A DNA stretch of 64,000 nt from Cunninghamella blakesleeana. Taxonomy: Eukaryota > Mucoromycota > Mucoromycetes > Mucorales > Cunninghamellaceae. Below the pieces are notes generated by a model, which made no database searches, was not told the origin of the DNA, and saw only the letters and a program-made list of their open reading frames with translations. Shown in pieces: positions 48,091 to 61,302 of this stretch. How positions within the stretch are numbered: position 1 is the first letter of the stretch; each line of letters starts with the position of its first letter. The DNA is taken from positions 1,655,501-1,719,500 of the forward strand of contig JAFCIZ010000001.1 in the NCBI GenBank assembly GCA_017871115.1. The letters run 5' to 3'. The position numbers and the translations under genes were made by a program.

Positions 48091-50081
48091 TTATGCATTC
48101 CTAGCTTTTTTTATTGGTCGAGAACTATGATCATCTTTCATTGCTGGTTTTGCCGATTTTATATCATTATCTTCTTGCGTTATACGTCTTAGAGGATATT
48201 CTACATTTTGTTGTACTAATACACTAAAAGAGTTTATAAATAAAAATAAATGGTTTAAGTAAATCAGCTATTTTATGAATATATAAATATATAAATAGTA
48301 TATTACTTCATCACTGGCTTAGGTTCTTCTTGGAAATAAGGATGATTTAGTGCCTTTTCCGCTGTTATACGTTTGGCAGGATCATATTCTAATAATGCAG
48401 ATAATAAATTAAATCCAGCTTCAGATTTAGCACCTGGCATCATTTGATATACTTGTTTTAAATTATTTGGACAACTATAAAAAATGAAAATGAAATAAAA
48501 ATAGAAAAAAAATCAATATATAATAGCGATGATACGAATTTATAAATATATATATATATATACGTAAACATTACTTACTGAGGGAATGAATTAAGGTAAT
48601 GAAAATCTGGTAATTGATCCATTGTTGGCCATCGATCCTCTAGTATTATAAAAAATTAAATAAAAAGTATTATATTTAATATCTTACAAAACAATTTACA
48701 TATAAAATAGTCTGTTTATATACAAATATACTTACTTGACGGTGATCCCAGTATTTCGAAAATTTTTGTTAGTTGACTTCGTTGAAATGGTACATTTTTT
48801 TTATTATCCATTTTAGCTTCTTCTCCTTTAAATATTGGTTTCAACGCTAATAATTCTCCAAAGATACATCCTACAGCCCACATATCAATTGCTTTTGTAT
48901 AATGTCTTGCTCCTAGTAATAATTCAGGTGCTCGATACCATATTGTTACAACAACTTTATCACCATTAAAAAGAGGTTGTAGCGGTTTATTAAAAAGTCT
49001 TGCTAACCCAAGATCACCTAAAGAAAATAAATCACGTTTAAAAATTAGCCATGATGCATGTTTAAACTATTTAATATTTAATATTATTATTACTATTATT
49101 ATTACTTTAATATATATATTACCTGTTTTTACAATTCCTTCACTAGTCAAAAGCACTAAAAAGAAGAAATGTAAAAAAAAAATTGTGTTAATACTGATGG
49201 TATTTGCATCCTTTTGATGTATATTACCATTTGCAGGTTTTAAATCACGATGGAGCACCCAATTTGCATGCAAGTATGCTACTCCATTAATAAGTTGCCA
49301 TAAAATGGATTTTATAACAACTTCTTGAATAGGCTTACGCTCCGTATGTAAATGATGATGGATGATTTGCTAAAATAAATAAAGTAATGAAAAAAGTGAT
49401 GATGGTAAGCTTAAATAAACATTTAAATAAAGTTATTTTAGTGAATTTTTTAAATCTTATTTTATTTTATTACCAAAAAATCATGTTCTGCATATTCAAA
49501 TACCATAAAAATAGCTTTATCTTCTAATAATACTTCTTCAAGGCCAACAACATTACGATGGCTCAACTCACGACATAACTAAATAAAATAAAAGCAGTTT
49601 TATTTTATATATTATATTATTTTTTAAAAAAAAGGGCATCAGTACTTGTTTTTATTGTTTCCATTTTTGTTATTCTTAATATCAAAATGCTATTATTATT
49701 TTTACTATTATTACCGCAATTTCTCGACATGCTGACTGTGATATACCAACGTAGTGGTGAGTATCACCTTCACGATCAGGTTTGAATTTTTTTATAGCAA
49801 ATTCACGAGGATCATCTCTAGAACATACAATAATAATAATAATATGTAAAGGTTAGGTATTTTTTCTTTTTTAAAAAATAAAATAAAAATAAAGGATATT
49901 ATATTAATATATGAATATATAGAGAGTATTTGATCTTTTTGTATTAAACTTACTTATTTTTTGATTTTGCCTTGTAAACTCGACCATATGTTCCAGAACT
50001 GATAAATCCAATAATATCATATTTATCTAATACCTTCACCCGGCGTGCATCTCTTTTTAATTTATATTCTGTCATGGACAT
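48091..50081 (-). CDS. SSN3: Mediator cyclin-dependent kinase 8 (Srb10/Ssn3)
   Basis: Nine exons: 50081-49954, 49817-49715, 49578-49474, 49369-49228, 49155-49123 (33 nt), 49017-48736, 48639-48579, 48474-48307 and 48223-48091, giving 384 residues. Kinase motifs: Gly-loop [12 protein letters not shown], catalytic Lys52 (FAIKK), the CDK8-specific cyclin-facing helix [14 protein letters not shown] in place of [30 protein letters not shown] (Asp154), DLG at 172-174, then [32 protein letters not shown]. The missing activation-loop phospho-Thr also fits CDK8. With cyclin C, Med12 and Med13 it forms the Mediator kinase module that phosphorylates transcription factors and the RNA polymerase II tail. 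The C-terminal tail is short and basic. Confidence 0.95.
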
Positions 50082-50230
50082 TTTTTTAATGAATGTATAT
50101 TTATATAGTTATCAATTAATAAGTATAATAATAGCGGTTGTATTAAAAAAATTTTAAAAAAAAGTAGGAAGAAAAGAGAGGGAGAAATATTGAGAGGTTA
50201 AAAAAATTCCTCCCTTTTTAGAATTTTAAA

Positions 50231-50241
50231 CGGGGTTTAAA
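50231..50241 (+). promoter_or_regulatory. CGGGGTTTAAA box in the CDK8/PIG-S divergent promoter
   Basis: Lies 150 bases from the CDK8 start and 101 bases from the PIG-S start. It is identical to the box at 47920-47930, so a single factor might act on three neighbouring genes. Confidence 0.4.
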
Positions 50242-50341
50242 TGTTAATGATTTTTAATCTTGTTAAAAAAATCCATTCTCTATTTTTTTTCTCCTTTCCA
50301 TTAACTATTTATTTTTCTTTTGCTTCATTAATGTGTATTTA

Positions 50342-50348
50342 ATGCGAG
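50342..50348 (+). other. 7-nt initial coding exon of PIG-S
   Basis: ATGCGAG followed by GTATTC. It is the only upstream ATG close by that gives phase 1 for exon 2, whose first codon needs one base from upstream. This is inferred from phase rather than from homology of the two residues it encodes. Confidence 0.6.
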
Positions 50349-50739
50349 GTATTCTTAATAAATTAAAAATATACGTATCAGTAAAATAAGTTATTAGTAT
50401 CTATTATTAATTACTATTACTATTACTATTATTATTATTATTATTATTACTATTATTATTATCATTTATATTTTGATTATAATAGATTCAACACAACTAG
50501 TTGTTCTTGCTTTCTGGTGCGTTGTTCTTTTAGGCGTACCTTTTTGGTGGAAGACAACCGAAGTATACAGAGCAAGATTACCTTTTAATGATATAGACTC
50601 TTGGAAAGAACGACATGTAAATAATACTTATAATTAAAAATAATAGAATAAAAAAAGAATTTTGATAAAAATAACCACAATAATAATAGTATATATACGT
50701 ATTTATAAAGAGATGTCTTAGTAATAATATTTTTACACG

Positions 50740-50786
<47 letters not shown>

Positions 50787-51555
50787 GTCAATCAACAATC
50801 AAGTAGGATTCAACATTTATTTTACCAACAACTATTAATCTTTATGTACCTGAAGAACTCTCACAGCCAGATTCTAAAATAAATATTGAAGACTTGTCAA
50901 CCTATTTAGAAAATCAGCTTTCAAAAGAGTTTAAGAACGTATCTCCTTGTGTCACTTTTCCTATTCATATTCAAGTTAACTCCTGGTCGACTGCTGATAT
51001 TACACAAGGTATGCATCAAAAAAGACTTTTTTTTAAAAAAAAGCACGTATAATAAAGGAAAATGAAAGAGATATATCTGAGAGTAGACCATTTAATTATT
51101 TATTTTTTGAATACTATGAATTATTTATAAAATTATAGATAATTTGGATACAATATTGCAAAAGCATAGTAATGCTCCTGTTGGACAATATTTTCTCTAC
51201 TTGCATTCATCAAATATCATAGCCAGCAAATCTAAACAAGAGTCAGTAAATGCTATTATTGGAAATAGTCGATCAAGTGTAATTCAATTACGCGAAATAA
51301 AAGAAGGTAAATTTTTCTATACATTTACATATTAAATTATTAATTTAACACTTTTTTTAAACTATATATATTATATTTATTTTGTTAAATGTAGATGACA
51401 TCAAGACATTAATATTATCATTAGTACCAGCTATATTTAAGCCTGAATTTACAGCCCTTGGTGACATTGCATGCCCTTCTGTTAATGTTGATAAAGTATA
51501 TAGAGTATTTATATTTATATATTATTAAAAGTGTAATTATATAATGATCACTAAT

Positions 51556-51606
<51 letters not shown>

Positions 51607-53334
51607 TGATGCCAATAGTATGCGGACATTCAAGTATTCCTCGCGTTATCAAGTTACCATTAGTCTCATGAATGATAATCCAAAATCATTGGCTGTAGAT
51701 TGGGATATTCGTGGAGCTGTAAAATGTAAGATGAATATTAATAGCTTTATTTGTATTGTTATAATTATTAAAATAAATACATAAACAAACCAAGAGCATG
51801 TAATTAATTTTTTTATAATACTGCCCTATATTAGCGTACTTATATCCATTACTAAAAGAATTATCCGATGTATCAAATTTTACTGTCGACTCACAGGTAA
51901 TTGACTGCTCTATATGTATTATCCTCAAATCAATGACAGATGATTTATGATTTAACGATTAATATTTTTGTAATTTTATGATTTATTAGATTCAAAATTA
52001 TGCACCATTATCACAAACTCCTCACTATATGGAAAGAATTGGAAAACCTGATTATTTTTATTTTACTCCAGAACAGCTGCCTCATTTCGTAAATTCTGCT
52101 GATTGGAATTTAGGTAATTTATTTACAAATACTTATTTCATATACATATATTCAATTTTTTAACATGTATATATTTTAATTTATTAATCCATTTGATTAG
52201 CCTCTAGTATCTCATCATACCCAACAATAAATTTCATTCTTTATATTCCATCTGATAATGTCACACCTTTACGCATACACGACTCTCATGGTAAATATAT
52301 ATATATATTCCAAACATACACATATTCATATAAACACAGAAATTCTAAAAAAAAAATAGAAAATAAAAACAGGAAATACTTATTATTATTTTATTATTTA
52401 TTATTTTTATGATTTTTTTGATTACAGGAAAACCATTACTTAGCAACTCATTTTTAATTCCTCGATGGGGAGGCGTAACAATAAAAAACCCACCAAAAAA
52501 CGTTACTTCTGGATCACACTATAGCATGACAAAAGCGGATTTACAACCAATCATGAAAATATTTATCTCTCAGTTACGAAGTTTAGTTGGTGTTCAAGAT
52601 GTGAAATCTTCTTCTGCTTTACATTTGTTGGTAACTATCTTTATATTTATATATGAAATACGTGAATAAAAATGTAAAGAGTGAAAAAAAAATAAATTCT
52701 AAATAGATTTTATTTTTATTTTATCTTATTCAAAAAAAAAAATAGCCTTCCAACTTCAATGTTACTTTTAAGCTCTCTACTCACTCTGGTATAACAACTT
52801 TAGAAAAGGATAACTTGGTTCGTCGAAGAATTATGGAAAACATAATAAATAGTATCTCTACTTTACATTCACTAAGTCAACTAGTATTGGAAATTCCTAA
52901 TATGGTTGTGTTGGACCATATTCAATATCAGGTAATAACAAATTAATAATGAATGAATAAATGAAATAGATTAATCGAGTGAAATATATGATCATTGATA
53001 ACCAATAAATAACTGATATATATATAAATATGTATATTTATATAAATAGGTACGTGAATCGTTAGAATCCATTCAATCAGCACGCGACGAATTAGAAAAC
53101 GGTAATTATGGAAAAGCCTTGAAACATTCTATTGATGCAATTGAATTATCAGAAAAAGCCTTCTTTGATCCAACCATGGTATCTATGCTCTACTTCCCAG
53201 ATGAACATAAATATGCTATTTATATGCCACTATTTGTCCCTATATCTGTCCCATTATGCATGGCTCTTATTAAAACATTAAAAAAACGTAGATCATCATC
53301 ATCACCTTTATCTGAAGAAGCTAAAAATAAATAA
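50342..53334 (+). CDS. GPI17: GPI transamidase subunit PIG-S (Gpi17)
   Basis: Twelve exons: 50342-50348 (7 nt), 50486-50616, 50807-51008, 51139-51306, 51395-51495, 51605-51725, 51835-51896, 51990-52113, 52201-52290, 52428-52630, 52746-52931 and 53050-53334, giving 559 residues. The N-terminus is MRDSTQLVVLAFWCVVLLGVPFWWKTT, with the first membrane span and the family's GVPFWWKTT..YRA(R/P)LPF signature. A long lumenal domain follows, with YLYPLLKEL, LHLLPSNF-like and IPRWGG motifs. A second span (about 515-535) lies just before a basic C-terminus. PIG-S is part of the ER complex that cleaves precursor proteins and attaches the GPI anchor. The first exon is inferred: ATGCGAG|GT gives the phase needed by exon 2 and the family's start. 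Confidence 0.9.
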
Positions 53335-54450
53335 ATAAAATATTAATAAATATGGATTATACATAAGTGTGTGATGTCACGTGTATCAATATAATTAGGA
53401 TCACCAATCTAGCTAATCAATAAAATAAAATAAAATGAACTGGTTAAGATTATATCAATTATATGCTATAGCTATTGTATTTTTATTAAGTTTTTACTTT
53501 ATTATATGTTAATATTATGCATAAAGATGTCATTATATGCATTATCAGAGTTTTAATTGGAATGGGTCTGTGCGTTTTTTTTTTTTTTTTTTTTTGACAA
53601 TATATGTCAAGACCGTTTGTAAAGATATAACTGTTGGCTATGAAATCTTCCAAGCCTTCAATAAAATCTTAGATTCACGTGTTGTCACAAAATATCATTC
53701 CATTTTTTATTACTTTATTATGATATGTATTTTATTTTAAATACTCAATATTATCATTTCAAAAACCCCAAGTTCCATTGGTAGCCTTGGTGCTCTACTT
53801 TTCAAATGTTATAATTTTTTATTGACATAATTCTTTTAGGTTCTAGGACTTATTTTTTGTGGAGAACCTTTGATAAAAAAAAAAAAAGCTGTATTTAAAT
53901 TTTTATTGTATAACATAGATTCTACTTGACTACTCCAACAATAAATACACTTTTTCAATATTATATTATGTAAAATATAAAAACAATTCACTATTTTGAG
54001 CATTTTTAAAATATTCAATTAATAAAATAAAATAAAATAATAGTTGAAAACAAAAAAAAAAAAAAAAGCTCTAATTGTACTATATAAAAAAGATGTTACA
54101 AAATAATAAACTGTTATCCAGGATAAGAAAGACAAGGTTGAACCACTATTTCTTTGTAGTAATGTTTTTTCTTTTTTTTTAAATAATATGATAGGGTGAT
54201 GAAAATAATTAAAACCCAGAAAAAAAAGATGATCTCAAGATTTTCTTAAAAGGGATTTTTATATTTTTTTTTATTTTTTTCTTTTTCTTTTTTCTAACTT
54301 TCAACTTCCTTTATTGTTATTAAAAAACAATAATACACTTTATTTACAAATATTTATATAGCCTTTATTATTTACTTACTCTATACTAAATAATATAAAA
54401 CAAACTTCACATATATTTAAACATATAAAAAACAAATAAATACATAAAGG
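53335..54450. other. Intergenic, no gene
   Basis: 3' flank of PIG-S and promoter of the dioxygenase gene. Short frames here are interrupted and show no exon structure. T-runs near 53576-53596 and an A-run near 54050. Confidence 0.55.
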
Positions 54451-56716
54451 ATGCAGTCTTTAGAAGATTATGACATATCGCCTATTACAGGTTTTTTACC
54501 TTCTGAACCACCTTTAAGAAGACTTCCAGATCCTTATTTTGAACCTTGGGAGAATATGATGGAAGATTTTAACGGTTTACTCTTAGCTGGAAGATTAAGA
54601 GAAAAAGTCCATAAGGTATAAAACTGCTATTAATAATACACATATTTTTTTTTTTGCTTTGAAGGTTTATCCTTATTTTTTCTATATTGGGAATGGATTG
54701 ATGAATAATTATATTTATGAATAAGATATACTGGTTAAACAATCCTCATTCATATTATTTATATATATTTTATTATATAGATGCCCTTATTGGATCATAA
54801 AAGATTAAATACCGTTCAAGAATATAGAAGAGCTTTCCTTATATTGTGTATGATATCACATAGCTACGTATGGGGTAAACTTGAAGAAGCTTCTGAGGTA
54901 GAATAAATAATAATAAATAATATTAATAAATAATAATAATAATTATAAAAAGAGTAAATAAGAAATGACAGTGATAGCGTGCTCTCTGTGTAACACCGGA
55001 TATTCTAAAGTCTAAAATCCTTTTTCTCACGATACATAATTTTTATCTTATATTTTATTTTAGACATTACCTGCCAATCTTGCCGTTCCCTGGACTGGTG
55101 TAGCTGATTATCTTGGCCTTTGTCCTGTTGTATGTCATGCTGCCGTTGTACTATGGAATTATAGGTTGCTTGATAATGATGGTCCTATTGATCTTAGGTA
55201 TTTAAAAAAAACAAAAAAGGAAAAAAAATTAATTTAAATTTTTTAAGGAACATTGTTCTTTATTTATTCATGAAACTTAACAAATGATCATGTTTACTAA
55301 AATAAACATTTTTTATTTTATTGGGCAATACGTATATATAGTAATTTAGCTATCCAATCCACATATTCAGGTTCTCTTGATGAAGCATGGTTTTATCTTA
55401 TCACCACTGCTATTGAAAGTGCGGGATCCAAATGTCCAGCTGCCATTTTGTCATGTATTGATCATATTCAAAATGCTAACTATGAAGGATTAAAAAAAGA
55501 ACTAACAACTATTCAAAAAGCTTTGGAAGAAATTAATGTGGTTTTACATCGAATGTTTGAAAAATGTGACCCTTATGTCTTTTATTGGAAAATTCGCCCT
55601 TATTTAGCAGGATGGGAAAACATGGCAGAAGCTGGACTTCCTTTAGGTGTTATTTATGAAGGTGTGGATTCATATTGGTCAGCTGAAACGGATGAATATG
55701 GAGACATTAGTCATTTATCTGAAGAAGAACGTTTATTACGTCAATATCGTCGTTATGCTGGCGGTAGTGCCGCTCAAAGTAGCTTGATTGCTTGTTTTGA
55801 TGTTGCTTTTGGTGTAGAACATCATCCTGTTGGTGAAAAACCTCCTACAGCATTATTAAATAACCTTAAATTAGATAATTCAACAAAAGTGGATTCTAAC
55901 GATCGTTATCGCCATTTACCTTCAACACGGCCTGTCGATGAATTGGATCAATCAAATCAATCATCTGGAGCCAATACACCCAAACCTCCTTATAAACGTA
56001 CCAATAGAAATGCATTTTTAAGAGCAATGAGAAAATATATGCCCGAACAACATCGTCAATTTTTAGAAGATTTGGAATCAGCTGCTAATATTCGTCCTTT
56101 TATGTTGCACCTTGAACAATTAAATAATACTGGAGAAATTACAAACGAAGAAGTGGAAATCATCGAACTCTATAATGCTTGCTTACATCAACTTAAATTA
56201 TTCCGTGATAAACATGTTCAAATTGTCAGTCTTTATATTGTGAACCAAGCTAGAAAAGGTCCTAATATTGCTCACGGTGGATTTGCTATGGAAAAGAAAA
56301 CGGATAATAATAATACTGCTACTGCTACTACAATAACAATGGAATCACCACCTACATCACCAACACCTGATCAAAAAGAAAAAAAATCATCCACTTTACA
56401 TAATGTACTATATCCTCAAACAGCTTTAGAAACCCATCCAAGAATTCGTGAAGGCTCACCATCGGCTAAAGTTACTCAATTCTTTCCGCAACTCGGTCTT
56501 GCTAAACATGTTGATCCAAAAACTGGTGTGGTTCGTGGTACTGGTGGAACAAATGTTATGCCTTTTTTGAAACAATCCAGAGATGAAACTAATAATATGA
56601 AGATTAAGATTGGTTCACAAGATACAAATATACCAAATGAAAAAATAAATTCTACTACTACGACAACTACTGAAAATCATGTATCATCATGGACTGATAT
56701 GTTATTAAGACGATAA
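54451..56716 (+). CDS. BNA2: Indoleamine 2,3-dioxygenase (Bna2), long form
   Basis: Four exons: 54451-54615, 54781-54897, 55064-55197 and 55342-56716, giving 596 residues. The start FLPSEPPLRRLP and NLAVPWTGVADYLGLCPVV are typical of IDO. HRMFEKCDPYVFYWKIRPYLAGW and GGSAAQSSL (about 279-287) form the heme pocket. The proximal heme ligand is His430 in FRDKHVQIV. It opens the indole ring of L-tryptophan to N-formylkynurenine, the first step of the kynurenine route to NAD. A low-complexity insertion (about 305-355) and a C-terminal tail of about 150 Ser/Thr/Asn-rich residues make it longer than yeast Bna2. The tail still contains a block (AKHVDPKTGVVRGTGGTNVMPFLKQSRDET), whose GTGGT loop is the IDO loop that closes over the substrate. 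Confidence 0.95.
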
Positions 56717-57301
56717 AAAAATTGAAATGTTATAATTATTATTTATTTTAATAACTTCCATTTATTATTATTATTATTTTTTATTAACTTATTAACTTAT
56801 ATACATAATGCTTTTTAATTACTATTAGTATTATTATCTCTATATATTAATGGATATTTTTATATTTATTATTATTATTTTTTGTATTGATATTATTATT
56901 TCGTATAACCATAACCTTACCAGTAAATATTCTTTTATTTTTTCGTTGTGGTAATAAAATATTTCCCACGGATTTGACGACCTGAGAACTGTTTTTTGTT
57001 TTTTATCATGCTAAAAAATTCCAGTGGATCACAAATAAAACCCTATTTTATTTTTTGAAGATTTAAAATTTCTAAAAAAGATAAAATAAAAATAATTATT
57101 ATTGTCATCTCATAAAAAAAAGTTTATCGTTATTCCATCATTACAACAATTGTTACATAAAAAAAAAAAGGAAAAATATAAAAGTTAATTTATTATATGA
57201 TGTCAGAAATTTTAAAAGACTTTTTAATGATAAATAAATAAAATATTCGAACATAAATATTATAAATAATATAAAAAAAATGTATACATTAATATTCATG
57301 T
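56717..57301. other. Intergenic between converging genes
   Basis: 3' flanks of BNA2 and the ClpX gene. A/T-rich with ATT runs. No gene. Confidence 0.6.
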
Positions 57302-58929
57302 TCATATCTGAGTCATCTGTTGTTGTTGTGATAATAATGAAATAGAATGTGTAGTATCAGGTATATTATCGTCATCAGCAATCATCTTATCGCCCAATGA
57401 TGATTGTCCATTTTTAAGGTACAAAGGCTGTTTTTTCTTATCGATTACATTGCTATCAATAATGACTTGCTTAATATTACTTCCTGGTGTATCAAACATT
57501 GGGTCTAATAATACATTTTCCATAATTCTTCTCAATCCACGTGCACCTGTTTTCTTTTCTAATGCAAGCTCTGCAATACGTGATAATGCTGTTTGACTAA
57601 ATCGAAGTTCAACCTTATTCAAAAAAATTAAAATAAAAAGTAAGGTCAGTTTATGAATTATAAAGCTTTAATCTTTTATTAATCATCAGTATTATCATTA
57701 TTATATCATTACTACCATTACTAAATCAATTAACTTACTTCATTTAAATTAAAAAGACCCTCATATTGCTTCAAAAGTGAATTTTTTGGTTCTGTTAATA
57801 CTCTTACAAGATCCTCCTTTGTAAGATTATTTACATTCGCTAATACAGGTAATCGACCGACAAACTCAGGAATTAAACCATATTGCACTAAATCTAAATA
57901 ATGGTAGTAGTAGTTGTGTAAAACCAATTATATAAAGTTAATGAAATTACTTCATATGTATATATATATTAAAAAAAGGAAGAAATATTCTATATATATT
58001 TAATATTTACCTGCTGGTTCTACTATATCAAGTGCATGGAATGAAGATCCACCATTATTAAAGGTCATATCATCTGCGGATCGAACTGTGGATTCAAATC
58101 CTATTGACTAATATATAGAAAATAACAATAATTTAATCGCTGGTCTTTTATTATTTATTTATTTCCTTTTCATGTGCTTTTTTTTCATTCTATTATTTCA
58201 TTTTTTTTTATCACTTACTCCTTTAGCAACTCTATCATTCACTAATTTATCTAACCCTATAAAGGCACCACTGAGGATAAATAAAATATTGCTTGTATCT
58301 ACAGAGTAAGATTCTCCTTTGGCACCTGGACCTGATATACCATTACCACCCATTGGTATATTTCCATTGCCACCACGTCTATAATTTGGAGCGTTACCAG
58401 ATTTATCTACAATATTAACTACTGTACCTTCTAACATTCTTAATAATGACTATAATAAAATAGTCATGATATATATATATATATATATTAATTGATAATT
58501 TCAATATTAATACTTTTTAATAATTTTATATTATATACTATTTTACATACTTGTTGAACACCTTCGCCAGATACATCACGTGAACCAAGCCCAGCGTCTG
58601 ATCTTCTAGATATTTTGTCAATTTCATCTATAAAAACTATACCAGTTTCGGCGCGTTTAACATCATAATCACAAGACTAAAGTCAATCAATTAATATATG
58701 TATTAGTGTATAATACAATTTCATTTGTACTTTGTTATTTTTTACTATATGTTTATTTAATCACCTGTAATAAACGATGTATAACCAATTCGACGTCTTC
58801 ACCAACATATCCTGCCTGCGTAAATGGAGTTGCATCACTACTCTGTTTTATAAAAATAATTTTATCCATATTTTAGTTATATAAAGCTAAACTAATAATC
58901 TTATATAAATATAAATAAATTTATACAAG

Positions 58930-58960
<31 letters not shown>

Positions 58961-60329
58961 GAACTTACTGAAAATGGAACTTCTAAAATTTGTGCAAGAG
59001 TTTTAGCCAAAAGTGTTTTACCTATGGAAGTATAAATAATAAATAAATAAACATATTACTAATTACATGAGATATACACGAATAATAAAATTTCATGTAT
59101 ATGTTTAGTTTATATATATTTACCACTTCCTGTCGGTCCAATTAATAAAACGTTACTTTTATCATGCAATATCGTGTCATCTTCATACCCAGCTGGTGAA
59201 TTTATATTTCCGTTATCGTTATTTACAATTGCTTCTGATTTAGAATTCTGAGTAGTAGGGTTAATCCAGGTAGCCCTCCGTTGATTACCTAAAAAAAATG
59301 AAAAAGAAATAATAGATGAAAAAAATTAAATAATAATAATAAGTAATTTATATATTTTCATTTTTATTCTCTCACGTCTTTTAGTAGTACAAAGATAAAA
59401 TAACAAAATAACGATATTTTTGTACACTCCGCATAAAAAACTTCCCCATACTCTTCTTTTTTAAAAAATGTCCTAATATTCTTTTAATTCATATTATTTT
59501 ATATTTACCAAAGGATAAAAATTGCTCTGATGGTTCCAGACCAGATGATACACTTCCAGGTAAATTTTGGTTTGAGGAATTATAGTAGTCTTGGGATAAA
59601 TTTGAATGATGATGTTCAGTATGCTGTTGTAAGTCTGCATGAGGTTGAGTTAAAGGGGGATGTGTTAATGTTGGTGTAGAAGTACCCATAGTAGTAGAGC
59701 TATTTGTAAAAGCATTCATGGATGACTCTTGTTGCTTTCTTTGTTGATCGTTTTGCTGTTGCTGAAAAGCCAAGTTAGCACGCACTCTATTATAATGGTT
59801 GTATATAGCCACAGCAAGTATTTTCTTTGCTCTTGATTGCCCAATAATATAGTCATCCAAGTGTTTAACAATCTTACCAATATAAAAAATAGATGAATAA
59901 TATAAACATAATAATAATATATATATATATATATATATATTAGTTTATTTCATTTATCAACCAGTAATATATTTATGTACATATTTTCTTTTTTTAAAAA
60001 AAACTTACAGTACGTGGATCAGAAAGTCTTGCAATTTCAACTGATTCGTCATTATTAGAAGCAGCTTGAGAAGAACTATTATTATATTCTCTACCTCCAC
60101 CATCAGTATTACCATTATAGCTTATTCCATGATATTGGCGTAATAATAAATATGGTACATCAGATTGTATAGATGGGATTAAGTAGTTTGGTATAATTTT
60201 ATGTGCATAGTACTTTTTCCCTTGAAAAGTAGTATTACTTGTAACTATGGATCGCCTAACGATAGAGTTGTAAAATCTTGAAGAAGTTCTAATATTATAA
60301 ATAGTAGAATATTTACAAAAAGGTATCAT
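57302..60329 (-). CDS. MCX1: Mitochondrial AAA+ unfoldase ClpX/Mcx1
   Basis: Ten exons: 60329-60009, 59872-59509, 59288-59124, 59021-58969, 58842-58765, 58676-58551, 58449-58219, 58107-58011, 57893-57739 and 57613-57302, giving 633 residues. The N-terminus is basic and Ser/Tyr-rich (mitochondrial presequence). The ClpX core starts [17 protein letters not shown]. Walker A is GPTGSGKT (about 279-286), split by an intron between its Gly and the Gly-Lys-Thr. Walker B is IVFIDEID (Asp344, Glu345). Further motifs are [18 protein letters not shown] and [21 protein letters not shown] (sensor 2 Arg). No four-Cys zinc domain is visible, as in yeast Mcx1, which activates heme synthesis (ALA synthase). 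A Gln/His-rich insertion follows the first helix. Whether a ClpP partner exists cannot be told here. Confidence 0.95.
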
Positions 60330-61302
60330 CTCAAAAAAATAATAAACGCTATAATAAAAATAACAAATATATTAATGCTAAATAGTAATAATATTTAAAA
60401 AAAATTAGGAAGTAAAAGAAAGGGAAATAAAATTGTGTGAGAACAAAAATTAAAAAAAAATAGGGGAAATTTATAATGCATTTTTTAAAATCCAGCCCCA
60501 AAAAATGCCAGCTTTTGAAATCATATGCTTGACACTATATTACTTAAATTTTAACATTAGATTGTAAAAATAGTAAACTAGATAAAATACATAAAATAAA
60601 ACATCAATAATAGATAATAATTAGCGTTACTGATAAACGTGAGGTTAATGGGAAAAGCTGTATTATCCAATAGTATTGGGATAGTTATTTAATTGCGAAG
60701 CCATTTCAACATTAAAGTTAAAATCAAACTTGTATAAATTTTTTTTATAAATTCAAAATTATTAATATTAATCATATTTTAAAATCTTGAATCAATTGGA
60801 TTATCATTTATCTAAACGAATCAATATTTAGCTAGACTACATATTTTTGAATATATTAACCAATATTCAAGAAAATTCAAAAAAAAAAAATTGGTATCCG
60901 TAGTTGAAAGGATTATGCTATTGATGTGTTAAAATATCTTATACAATGGCTCTTATTCATGAAGATAAATCAACATTTAATCTTAAAACTATTCTTTAAA
61001 CAGTTTCTTCAGTTATTTAAGTAATATATGGAAAGATAGAAAGCTGATTGTGTGTATTTATGTATTTATTAAAAAATTTAAACATGAGAATTTCCTTTTA
61101 TAGATACCCATAATTTCTTGTAGAGTGTACGCATTAATGCTTGAATTTTTAAAGAAAACCAACTGGCTTTGAAATTTTTGGTGGCTGGAGGTCTAAAAAA
61201 TATTGTGACATTTTTTAAAAAAAAATCAAGCAAATCTCTTTTTTTTTTGCTTCTTTTTTATTATTATTTTTATTATTTTAAATATAAGTCAAAAAAATCA
61301 TA
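60330..61302. other. Intergenic between divergent genes
   Basis: Promoters of the ClpX gene (minus) and NHP2 (plus). Mixed A/T sequence. No exon-like segment is supported. Confidence 0.55.
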
